Assembly: GCA_002408445.1 (NCBI GenBank)
Contig: DHSK01000126.1
Location: 1 to 6,047 of the forward strand
Origin: Syntrophomonas sp. UBA5288
GTDB taxonomy: Bacteria; Bacillota; Syntrophomonadia; Syntrophomonadales; Syntrophomonadaceae
DNA: 6,047 nucleotides
Direction of reading: 5' to 3'
Of this stretch, positions 1-6,016 are shown piece by piece. The notes beneath the pieces are model-generated. The model was given only the letters and a program-made list of their open reading frames with translations, searched no databases and was not told the origin of the DNA. A program made the translations under genes and the position numbers. Every line of letters starts with the position of its first letter. The first letter of the stretch is position 1.

Positions 1-702
1 AAATTTGATAAAATATTAACCGGGAGTATGCCGTTTCAACAGGGCTGGTTCTATATACAGGATACCGCCTCTATGTTCGCTGCCCCCATTTTACAGCCGG
101 AGCCGCATCAACTGGTCTATGATCTATGCTGTGGGCTGGGTGGTAAAACCACCCATATGGGTGAGTACATGCAGAACCAAGGTAAAATTAAAGCTATCGA
201 TTTATACCAACATAAAATCGATTTACTGGTACATAACAGTGAACGTCTGGGGATCAGCATAATTGAGGCAATAGCTGCAGATATTTTAGCCCTTGATACC
301 AACCGTATGGAAAAAGCCCCGCGGGTAATGCTGGATGCACCCTGCTCCGGATTAGGAGTACTTAACCGGCGCGCCGATGCGAGGTGGCGTAAGAGTTATC
401 AGGAAATAGAAGATTTGATCGAAATACAAAAGTGTTTGCTTAACCAGGCGGCCCTGCTGGTTGAACCGGGCGGGCTACTCCTGTACTCGACCTGTACTAT
501 TAATCGGGCTGAAAATGAGGATAGAATAAAGTGCTTTTTGCAAGCTCATCCGGAATTTGGATTAGAAGGGTTTGAACCGGCTTTGGCTGATTTGCCCCTG
601 CCGGCAGATGAAAGAGAAAGCGTCGCCACAGGTATGTTTAATCTCCTGCCGGGCCGGTATGGCACGAATGGAATGTTCTATGCTCTTATGAGGAGGAATT
701 AA
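1..702 (+). CDS. rsmB: 16S rRNA (cytosine-C5) methyltransferase RsmB, 3' part (5' end outside window)
   Basis: This is the C-terminal 233 codons of an RsmB/Sun-type enzyme, which makes m5C in 16S rRNA (C967 in E. coli) using SAM. The frame is open from base 1, and the residues before the first Met (KFDKILTGS) continue the family pattern into QGWFYIQDTAS, so the Met at 28 is internal and not the start. Full-length RsmB is about 430-450 residues, so the NusB-like RNA-binding domain and the start of the catalytic domain are missing to the left. The visible Rossmann methyltransferase core has motif I (DLCCGLGGKTTH, from base 121), motif IV DAPCSGLGV with its cysteine at 343-345, and motif VI STCT with the nucleophilic cysteine at 493-495. 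The NRAENE segment follows motif VI. Motif I departs from the usual DxCAAPGGKT. The paralogue RsmF is less likely because rlmN and prpC follow, as in the standard rsmB locus, and because the protein ends soon after the core. Confidence 0.95.
   Translation, partial: KFDKILTGSMPFQQGWFYIQDTASMFAAPILQPEPHQLVYDLCCGLGGKTTHMGEYMQNQGKIKAIDLYQHKIDLLVHNSERLGISIIEAIAADILALDTNRMEKAPRVMLDAPCSGLGVLNRRADARWRKSYQEIEDLIEIQKCLLNQAALLVEPGGLLLYSTCTINRAENEDRIKCFLQAHPEFGLEGFEPALADLPLPADERESVATGMFNLLPGRYGTNGMFYALMRRN
691..696 (+). promoter_or_regulatory. Ribosome binding site of rlmN
   Basis: A perfect AGGAGG lies inside the last codons of rsmB (Arg-Arg). It ends 15 nt before the rlmN ATG, which is longer than the usual 5-9 nt. 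A weaker GACGG sits nearer at 706-710. Translational coupling with rsmB is likely, because ribosomes terminating at 700-702 are already on the site. Confidence 0.7.
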
Positions 703-711
703 TTAGACGGT

Positions 712-1785
712 ATGGCCGAAAGAAATAAAATCGAATTACTGGGTATGAATGAACCGGAACTGGAAAAGTTTGCCGTATCCATCGGTGAAAAACCTTTTCG
801 CGGCAGGCAGATTCATCAGTGGATATACCAGAAAGAAGTCAGTTCATTTTATGAAATGAATGATTTGTCCAAATCGTTGCGGCAAAAGCTTGACGATATG
901 GCCCAGATTTCCATTTTGCGGGTATTAAAGCAAAAAGTATCCGACGATGGAACCAGGAAATTTCTGATGGAACTGAATGATAAGAAGAAGATTGAAACGG
1001 TAGTTATCCCTCAAAGCTATGACAAAAATACCAGATTTACACTTTGTTTAAGCAGTCAGGTAGGCTGCCCGGTGGGTTGCAGTTTTTGCGCCACCGGACG
1101 CTCAGGTTTTCAAAGAAATCTGCTGGCCAGTGAAATGGTGGGACAGGTTTTAGGTTCCAATCGGGAATTATCGCGCCGTCTTAAAGTCAATGGTGAAAGA
1201 CCTATCTCAAGTATTGTTTATATGGGAATGGGCGAACCCATGTTCAACTATGATGAAGTGATTAAGTCAATTCACATATTGAATGATTCCAGCGGTATGA
1301 ACATTGGACAGCGCCATATAACCATATCTACTTCCGGGGAGGTCCAAGGTATAGCCCGTTTGGCCCATGAAGAATTACAGGTTACTCTGGCAGTGTCATT
1401 ACACGCCTGCAATAATCAGTTAAGAGACAGATTAATACCGATGAATAAAAAATATCCGCTGGAGGTTTTGTTGCCTGCCCTTAGAGCATATATAGATAAA
1501 ACCAGGCGCAGGATCACTTTCGAATATATAATGCTGGACAATGTCAATATCAGCCATAAGGATGCCCAGGATATGATAAAAATGTTAAAACCTTTTCTGG
1601 CTAATGTAAATCTCATTCCGTATAATGAGGTTAAAGATGCCGAATACAGCAGACCATCGTCCCATAAAATCAAAGCCTTTTATAACTGGCTGGTAGAGGG
1701 TGGCCTCACTGTAACTATGAGGGAAGAAAGAGGAGCCGATATTGATGCGGCCTGCGGTCAACTGGCAGCCAGGAAAGAAAGATGA
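712..1785 (+). CDS. rlmN: Dual-specificity 23S rRNA / tRNA (adenine-C2) methyltransferase RlmN
   Basis: This is a cytosolic radical-SAM enzyme of 357 residues, within the family's usual 340-400. By family knowledge it makes m2A at 23S rRNA A2503 and, in E. coli, at A37 of some tRNAs. The N-terminal accessory region carries FRGRQIHQWIY (29-39). The 4Fe-4S cluster cysteines are C119, C123 and C126 (CxxxCxxC), and the SAM-contacting MGMGEP is at 171-176. Both catalytic cysteines are present: C112 in LCLSSQ and C348, the methyl-carrying one, in the C-terminal DIDAACGQL. It therefore looks intact. These features fit RlmN; Cfr, which methylates C8, is a close relative but the housekeeping locus favours RlmN. 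The ATG at 712 gives a normal N-terminus (KIELLGMNEPELEKF) and I see no better alternative. It lies 9 nt after rsmB in the same reading frame, separated by one TAA and three codons, and precedes the prpC-prkC pair. Confidence 0.97.
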   Translation: MAERNKIELLGMNEPELEKFAVSIGEKPFRGRQIHQWIYQKEVSSFYEMNDLSKSLRQKLDDMAQISILRVLKQKVSDDGTRKFLMELNDKKKIETVVIPQSYDKNTRFTLCLSSQVGCPVGCSFCATGRSGFQRNLLASEMVGQVLGSNRELSRRLKVNGERPISSIVYMGMGEPMFNYDEVIKSIHILNDSSGMNIGQRHITISTSGEVQGIARLAHEELQVTLAVSLHACNNQLRDRLIPMNKKYPLEVLLPALRAYIDKTRRRITFEYIMLDNVNISHKDAQDMIKMLKPFLANVNLIPYNEVKDAEYSRPSSHKIKAFYNWLVEGGLTVTMREERGADIDAACGQLAARKER

Positions 1786-1859
1786 AAATCGTAGAATTAT
1801 AGAAGTAATTTGATATATAATATTGGTGATTTGTTAGTCATAAATTATAGAGGTGTGTC
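1786..1859 (+). promoter_or_regulatory. AT-rich rlmN-prpC gap with possible internal promoter
   Basis: This 74-nt spacer is the longest gap between genes inside the cluster and is clearly AT-richer than its surroundings. It holds a perfect TATAAT at 1816-1821, but the region 16-18 nt upstream (AGAATT-like) is a poor -35. A TTGATA at 1810-1815 has no good -10 at the right distance; the best match 17 nt on is only TAG-like. I see no terminator hairpin, so read-through from rlmN is expected. A second, weak promoter for the phosphatase-kinase part of the cluster is possible but is not shown by sequence alone. Confidence 0.3.
1850..1855 (+). promoter_or_regulatory. Ribosome binding site of prpC
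   Basis: GAGGTG ends 4 nt before the ATG at 1860, and its GAGG core ends 6 nt before it. This supports that ATG as the start. Confidence 0.7.
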
Positions 1860-2564
1860 ATGATATCAACAGGTATTTCTGAGATAGGATTGGTTAGAAA
1901 AAATAATGAAGATAGTTTTCTCATTGACAATGACCGGGGACTATTTATAGTATGTGATGGAATGGGCGGTCATAAAGGCGGAGAAGTAGCATCCGGCCTG
2001 ACCATTAACATCGTAGGTCAGGAAGTACGATTCAGAAACAGTGAGGAAGCTATTCATTCGTTGAAAAAGGCCATAGAAAAAGCTAATCATGAAATTTGGC
2101 TAAAAGGCAGAACAGAACCGGAACTTTTTAATATGGGCACTACTATCATAGCGGCTGCAATTATTGAGAACCATCTGGTTGCGGCCAACGTTGGCGACAG
2201 CAGCCTTTATTTAATCAGGTCCGGTGAAATCCATAAAATATCCCGTGACCACACTCTGGCCGAGAGCATGCTGGATGACGGTATACTCAAACCCGAAGGA
2301 ATCCGTAACAACAATTATAATCATATCTTGACCAGGGCTATTGGGATCGAAGCGAGTGTTGAAATTGATTTTTTTACTCGTGATCTTCAATGCGGTGACT
2401 ATATATTACTTTGCAGTGATGGATTAACCGATTTATTAGATGCACAGGATATATTGCAAACGATGAACCACGATAATATCGATCTAGTTACCAAAAGTCT
2501 TGTCCAATTGGCGTTAGACCGAGGCGGACATGATAATATCACCATCATACTGGCAGGCATTTAA
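1860..2564 (+). CDS. prpC: PP2C-family Ser/Thr protein phosphatase (PrpC/Stp)
   Basis: This is a metal-dependent PPM/PP2C phosphatase of 234 residues, slightly short of the 240-255 typical for bacterial PrpC/Stp, with no membrane segment or extra domain. In the family it dephosphorylates the cognate PASTA kinase and that kinase's substrates in the cytosol. All core motifs can be read in order: R13 and N16-E17-D18 (RxxNED type), DGMGGH at 33-38 followed by G41-E42, GTT at 93-95, NVGDSS at 110-115, SDGL with D187, and HDN with D225. D18, D33, D187 and D225 are the expected Mn/Mg ligands, so the enzyme should be active. It sits directly before the kinase gene (16-nt gap), the usual pairing for PrpC and PrkC. 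It could have its own promoter in the upstream AT-rich gap. Confidence 0.96.
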   Translation: MISTGISEIGLVRKNNEDSFLIDNDRGLFIVCDGMGGHKGGEVASGLTINIVGQEVRFRNSEEAIHSLKKAIEKANHEIWLKGRTEPELFNMGTTIIAAAIIENHLVAANVGDSSLYLIRSGEIHKISRDHTLAESMLDDGILKPEGIRNNNYNHILTRAIGIEASVEIDFFTRDLQCGDYILLCSDGLTDLLDAQDILQTMNHDNIDLVTKSLVQLALDRGGHDNITIILAGI

Positions 2565-2566
2565 GT

Positions 2567-2572
2567 AGGAGG
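2567..2572 (+). promoter_or_regulatory. Ribosome binding site of prkC (fixes the TTG start)
   Basis: AGGAGG is followed by 8 nt and then TTG at 2581. The strong site at ideal spacing, just after the prpC stop, decides for the TTG start even though no ATG is nearby. Confidence 0.85.
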
Positions 2573-2580
2573 TATCAGAT

Positions 2581-4416
2581 TTGGAACAGATAGTTCTGGG
2601 TGACCGCTATGAATTACTGGAGAAAATCGGTGAAGGCGGAATGGCCATTGTCTATAAGGCACGTTGTCGAATACTGGACCGCATTGTAGCGGTAAAGGTT
2701 CTTAAAGAAGAGTATTCCTATAATGTGAATTTCGTTGAAAAATTTAAAGTGGAAGCATTGGCGGCAGCCCGAATCTCCCATCCTAACATTGTCAACATAT
2801 ATGACGTAGGTCAACAGGATGATGTGCATTATATCGTAATGGAATACGTTGAAGGCCGGACCTTAAAAGATATTATAAGCCAGGAGGCTCCTCTGCCCGT
2901 CAACCAAGCCGTGGATATCGCCATAATGATTTGCGATGGTGTGCATTGCGCCCACGAGAAGGGCGTAATCCACCGTGATATCAAGCCACATAACATTTTA
3001 ATTACCGATACCGGCATGGTAAAAGTAGCCGATTTCGGTATTGCGCGTGCTATTAGCAACGCCACCATTACTTTCGGTGACAATATAGTAGGTTCGGTGC
3101 ATTATATTTCTCCGGAACAGGCTAAAGGTGAACCGGTTAATCGTACCACCGATATTTACTCTATCGGTTGTGTCCTTTATGAAATGATTACCGGGCAGGT
3201 TCCCTTTAATGCGGAAAGCCCTATAACCGTAGCCTTGAAACATATACACGATGATGTGGTGCCACCGCGCCGGTTAAATGAAATGGTACCGGAAAATCTT
3301 GAAGCCATAGTGCTTAAGTCAATGGATAAAATCCCGGGGCATAGATTCGGGACCGCTCAGGAAATGCGCAATGCTCTTCTAAACATTCATGCATCAAACA
3401 TTAGTGATTACAATGATAGGAATAATAAGACTATTGTAATGCCACCGGTTCAGCATGAAAGGGATGATAAGAAATTGAAAAAGAAGAAACTTACCCCTAC
3501 CGGTATAGCTCTCATAGTTATAGCTATACTGGGCTTGTTATCCGGTTTAGTGTTCCAAATGGGCAATGGTATCTTTGGAGCCGAGGTTACTGTTCCTGAT
3601 GTTGAAAATATCAATATTAAAGAGGCCAATCAGAAACTGAAGGATGCCGGCTTAAAAATGCAGATAATAGCCGAACAGCCCGATGAAGAGGTCGAGAAAG
3701 ACAACGTGATATCCCAGAACCCGGCTAAGGGGCAAAAAACCAAAAAAGGCCATGTAGTAAAAGTTATCGTCAGTACGGGCCTTGAAAAACAGAAGGTGCC
3801 GTATTTGATAGGACGCGACCTGGATGAGGCCGAAGTACTGCTGCATAATAAAGGGCTCGAAATCGGGGACGTTAGAGAAACATTCGATGATAAATACGCT
3901 GCCAATGAAATAGTATCGCAAAACCCGGATGAAGGAACCATGGTAGCATCCGGGAGCAAGGTCGATGTAGTGATCAGTAAAGGAAAAGAGAAGAAAAGTG
4001 TAGCGGTGCCTAGTCTGGTAGGATTATCTCTGACCGATGCTGAAAATAAATTAAAAGCAAATAACCTGGCCCTGGGAAAGGTTGACCGGCAGGATAGTAC
4101 CGCTTACTCGGCCGACAAGGTTATATCCCAGGAAACTAACTCCGGAGTTATGGTAGACGAGCAAACACCAATCAATGTGGTTGTAAGCAAAGGACCGGGA
4201 CCGACAGCCCAGACCAAGACTATTGAATTTACACTGCCTTCCCAGCAGGAGTACTATAAAGTAACCATCAAAGTCCGTGATGCACAAGGCGAAAGGGAAG
4301 TATACAATCAACTGCACCCGGCTGCAGATAACGTAAGTGTAGGGGTTACTTACGTGGGCAACGGGTCGGCTGAAGTTCTGCTTAATGGTAAACATGATAA
4401 AACCATTCCGCTTTAA
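2581..4416 (+). CDS. prkC: PASTA-domain eukaryotic-like Ser/Thr kinase PrkC (Stk1/PknB type)
   Basis: This is a 611-residue membrane kinase sensing cell-wall fragments, close in length to the roughly 650-residue Bacillus PrkC. The N-terminal cytosolic Hanks kinase (about 8-270) has the glycine loop GEGGMA (17-22), K39, E58, HRD (131-133) with K135 and N138, DFG (151-153) and SPEQ (177-180) in place of APE, so it looks active. The activation loop has T162 and T164. A lysine-rich stretch (297-303) precedes one membrane helix (about 305-326), implying the N-terminus inside. Outside follow three PASTA domains (about 335-400, 403-468, 473-538) and an Ig-like C-terminal domain (about 545-611), as in PrkC. 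PASTA domains 2 and 3 open with a Val-Pro pair. Translation starts at TTG with a strong RBS, 16 nt after prpC. By family knowledge, PrkC targets include RsgA/CpgA, EF-G and EF-Tu. An inverted repeat lies within the membrane-segment codons. Confidence 0.97.
   Translation: MEQIVLGDRYELLEKIGEGGMAIVYKARCRILDRIVAVKVLKEEYSYNVNFVEKFKVEALAAARISHPNIVNIYDVGQQDDVHYIVMEYVEGRTLKDIISQEAPLPVNQAVDIAIMICDGVHCAHEKGVIHRDIKPHNILITDTGMVKVADFGIARAISNATITFGDNIVGSVHYISPEQAKGEPVNRTTDIYSIGCVLYEMITGQVPFNAESPITVALKHIHDDVVPPRRLNEMVPENLEAIVLKSMDKIPGHRFGTAQEMRNALLNIHASNISDYNDRNNKTIVMPPVQHERDDKKLKKKKLTPTGIALIVIAILGLLSGLVFQMGNGIFGAEVTVPDVENINIKEANQKLKDAGLKMQIIAEQPDEEVEKDNVISQNPAKGQKTKKGHVVKVIVSTGLEKQKVPYLIGRDLDEAEVLLHNKGLEIGDVRETFDDKYAANEIVSQNPDEGTMVASGSKVDVVISKGKEKKSVAVPSLVGLSLTDAENKLKANNLALGKVDRQDSTAYSADKVISQETNSGVMVDEQTPINVVVSKGPGPTAQTKTIEFTLPSQQEYYKVTIKVRDAQGEREVYNQLHPAADNVSVGVTYVGNGSAEVLLNGKHDKTIPL
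3500..3532 (+). repeat. 11-bp inverted repeat (hairpin) inside prkC membrane-segment codons
   Basis: The arm CCGGTATAGCT (3500-3510) pairs with AGCTATACTGG (3522-3532). This gives ten Watson-Crick pairs and one G-U wobble around an 11-nt loop (3511-3521). It falls over codons for about residues 307-318, the start of the transmembrane helix. The repeated ATA-GCT (Ile-Ala) codons create much of the symmetry. No T-run follows, so it is not an intrinsic terminator. Whether it has a function is unknown. Confidence 0.5.
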
Positions 4417-4420
4417 ACCT

Positions 4421-4428
4421 GGAGGTGA
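4421..4428 (+). promoter_or_regulatory. Ribosome binding site of rsgA
   Basis: GGAGGTGA is a long match to the anti-Shine-Dalgarno. Its GGAGG core lies 6 nt before the ATG at 4432. It supports efficient translation and this start. Confidence 0.85.
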
Positions 4429-4431
4429 GTT

Positions 4432-5316
4432 ATGAGCATTGCTCAGCTGACAGGGGTGGTATTAAAAAACTATAATAAATTTTATTATGTTCAGGATTCC
4501 AGTCTGAATATTTACGAGTGCAAACCCAGAGGCAAACTAAAGGATTTTATCCTCAGTGGCGACCGGGTCATGTTTACCCCGCTGGAAGATGGCAGGGGAT
4601 TGCTGGAAAGCATATTGCCGCGGGTAAACCAATTATACCGGCCTAAAGTCGCCAATGTGGATACGGTCTTAATCGTTATGGCTCATACTAAACCTGCACC
4701 TGATCTGATGCTGCTGGATCGCCTGCTGTTTTTGGTAGCCTATAGCCGTATGGAGGCCTATATTGTCTTAAATAAATGTGATCTCCCCCTGGATGAAACC
4801 GTAAGAAAAATTCAAAATTATTACGGGCGGCACGGATTTACCTTATTTAATACATCAGTTACCAATCGAACCGGAATAGAACAACTGCTCCAGGCCATAG
4901 CCGGTAAAGTGGCAGTCTTTGCCGGGCCTTCCGGCGTTGGCAAATCCAGTCTGTTAAATGCCATGCTCGATTCCGCTCTGGTGAAGACCGGGGATCTTAG
5001 CGAAAAGGTGGGGCGGGGAAAGCATACTACCCGTCATGTTGAATTATTTCCTTTAACTAATGGAGCAGTTATGGTTGATACTCCCGGCTTCAGTTCACTG
5101 GACCTGCCGCGTTTACGCCGGGAAGAGCTGGGCGATTATTATCCGGATTTTCAAGATTATTCAACTGAATGCAGATTTGGTAATTGCCTGCACCATCGCG
5201 AAATTGAATGTGGTGTAAAACAGGCCGTCAGAGACCGCGAGATTGCCGATTTTAGATATAATAATTATATTCATATATTAGAAGAAGTCATTGCAAATGA
5301 GAGGTGTTACCGATGA
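4432..5316 (+). CDS. rsgA: Small ribosomal subunit biogenesis GTPase RsgA (CpgA/YloQ)
   Basis: This is a circularly permuted GTPase of 294 residues, normal for the family, that acts in late 30S subunit maturation in the cytosol. An N-terminal OB-fold (about 1-65) precedes the G domain, whose motifs appear in the permuted order G4-G1-G2-G3: NKCD (114-117), P-loop GPSGVGKSS (165-173), a GKHTT segment (196-200) and DTPG (216-219). The C-terminal zinc site is complete, with C247, C252, H254 and C260, followed by a helical tail. In Bacillus the orthologue CpgA is phosphorylated by PrkC and dephosphorylated by PrpC. Here residues 148-166, just before the P-loop, contain no Ser or Thr, so any phosphosite must lie elsewhere; I could not align it. 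The gene starts 15 nt after prkC and its TGA overlaps the rpe start by 4 nt, indicating translational coupling. Confidence 0.96.
   Translation: MSIAQLTGVVLKNYNKFYYVQDSSLNIYECKPRGKLKDFILSGDRVMFTPLEDGRGLLESILPRVNQLYRPKVANVDTVLIVMAHTKPAPDLMLLDRLLFLVAYSRMEAYIVLNKCDLPLDETVRKIQNYYGRHGFTLFNTSVTNRTGIEQLLQAIAGKVAVFAGPSGVGKSSLLNAMLDSALVKTGDLSEKVGRGKHTTRHVELFPLTNGAVMVDTPGFSSLDLPRLRREELGDYYPDFQDYSTECRFGNCLHHREIECGVKQAVRDREIADFRYNNYIHILEEVIANERCYR
5300..5306 (+). promoter_or_regulatory. Ribosome binding site of rpe (decides the start)
   Basis: AGAGGTG, within the last codons of rsgA, lies 6 nt before the ATG at 5313. The in-frame GTG at 5304 is part of this site, so it is not the start codon. Confidence 0.75.
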
Positions 5317-5960
5317 TATACGTTGCCCCTTCAGTTTTGTCCGCTAATTTTGCGAGGCTGGGAGAAGATATAGAAAAAGTGGAAGCAGCGGAAGCCGACT
5401 GGCTTCATCTGGATATTATGGACGGTCATTTTGTGCCCAACCTTACTATAGGGCCCCAGGCGGTGGCCGATATTCGCAAAACCAGCAAGCTTTTTCTGGA
5501 TGTCCATCTTATGATAGAAAAACCGGATTACATCATACCGGCCTTTATCGAGGCAGGTGCAGATATGATTACCGTTCATTATGAAGCCTGTCTTCACCTG
5601 CATAGAGTAATACATTTGATCAAGGATGCCGGTATTAAGGCTGGTGTAGCCATTAATCCCGCCACCCCGGTCAGCATGCTCGAAGCTATCGTGCCTGAGG
5701 TTGATCTTGTTTTGTTAATGAGTGTCAACCCTGGTTTCGGAGGCCAGAAATTTATTACCGGGGTTCTCAACAAATTAAAAAAGGCCCGGACCATGCTGAA
5801 TGAATTTAATCCTTCGGCTTATCTTGAAGTCGATGGGGGAATCAACCAGGAAACCGGACGCCGGTGCGTGGAGGTCGGCTGCAATGTTCTGGTGGCCGGT
5901 TCTTATATATTTCACTCCCCGGATATACCGGCAGCCGTCAGCAGCTTGAAATATAGGTGA
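5313..5960 (+). CDS. rpe: Ribulose-phosphate 3-epimerase
   Basis: This is a TIM-barrel enzyme of 215 residues (family usually 215-225) that interconverts ribulose 5-phosphate and xylulose 5-phosphate in the pentose phosphate pathway. The start is placed at the ATG at 5313, which gives MIYVAPSVLSANF, a standard N-terminus with S7 and S10 near the active site. The metal ligands and catalytic acids are all visible: H32 and D34 in LHLDIMDGHFVPN, H65 in DVHLM, and D174 in VDGG. Phosphate-binding loops are GFGGQ (141-145), GG (175-176) and GS (196-197). The MSVNPGFGG block is a family signature. The start codon overlaps the rsgA stop as ATGA, so the two are probably translated together. In Bacillus rpe occupies the same place after cpgA, with thiN next; that next gene is not visible here. 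Confidence 0.97.
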   Translation: MIYVAPSVLSANFARLGEDIEKVEAAEADWLHLDIMDGHFVPNLTIGPQAVADIRKTSKLFLDVHLMIEKPDYIIPAFIEAGADMITVHYEACLHLHRVIHLIKDAGIKAGVAINPATPVSMLEAIVPEVDLVLLMSVNPGFGGQKFITGVLNKLKKARTMLNEFNPSAYLEVDGGINQETGRRCVEVGCNVLVAGSYIFHSPDIPAAVSSLKYR

Positions 5961-5971
5961 AGTCAATCAAG

Positions 5972-6006
5972 AAACCCCGGTTAATTCGTTAGAATGGCAG
6001 GGGTTT
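5972..6006 (+). terminator. Possible weak terminator or leader hairpin after rpe
   Basis: AAACCCC (5972-5978) pairs perfectly with GGGGTTT (6000-6006) across a 21-nt loop. The loop contains a further small stem ATTC/GAAT (5984-5987 with 5992-5995). It begins 12 nt after the rpe stop, a typical terminator position. Against a terminator, only TTT follows the G arm before AGCTAT, and the loop is long. The G arm can instead pair with CCCC at 6026-6029, so this could be part of a leader of the next gene. The structure is symmetric, so it could also work on the minus strand. Confidence 0.35.
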
Positions 6007-6016
6007 AGCTATATCT

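Noticed and set aside
28..30. ATG at 28 as the start of the first gene
   Set aside because: The frame is open to base 1, and the preceding residues continue the RsmB family pattern; the gene is cut by the window edge.
3469..3489. A-rich stretch in prkC as a possible slippage site between kinase and ectodomain
   Set aside because: The longest run is only five A residues, no stimulating pattern is evident, and the lysine-rich juxtamembrane stretch is expected before a membrane helix.
3630..3959. 109-codon minus-strand frame opposite the PASTA-coding part of prkC
   Set aside because: It lies wholly opposite a well-supported gene, shows no family motifs and has Ser/Phe-rich composition typical of an antisense shadow. 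The other minus-strand frames are rejected for the same reason.
5255..5271. TATAAT with an AT-rich 7-bp inverted repeat near the end of rsgA
   Set aside because: No acceptable -35 lies 16-18 nt upstream, and the bases encode a normal RsgA C-terminal helix; AT-rich codons explain it.
5304..5312. GTG at 5304 as an upstream start of rpe (three extra residues)
   Set aside because: This GTG is part of the AGAGGTG ribosome binding site for the ATG at 5313, which gives the standard Rpe N-terminus and an ATGA overlap.
5957..5992. 11-codon frame starting with a GTG that overlaps the rpe stop (MKSIKKPRLIR)
   Set aside because: The GTGA overlap and proximity to the hairpin suggest a leader peptide, but there is no ribosome binding site and the length is within chance.
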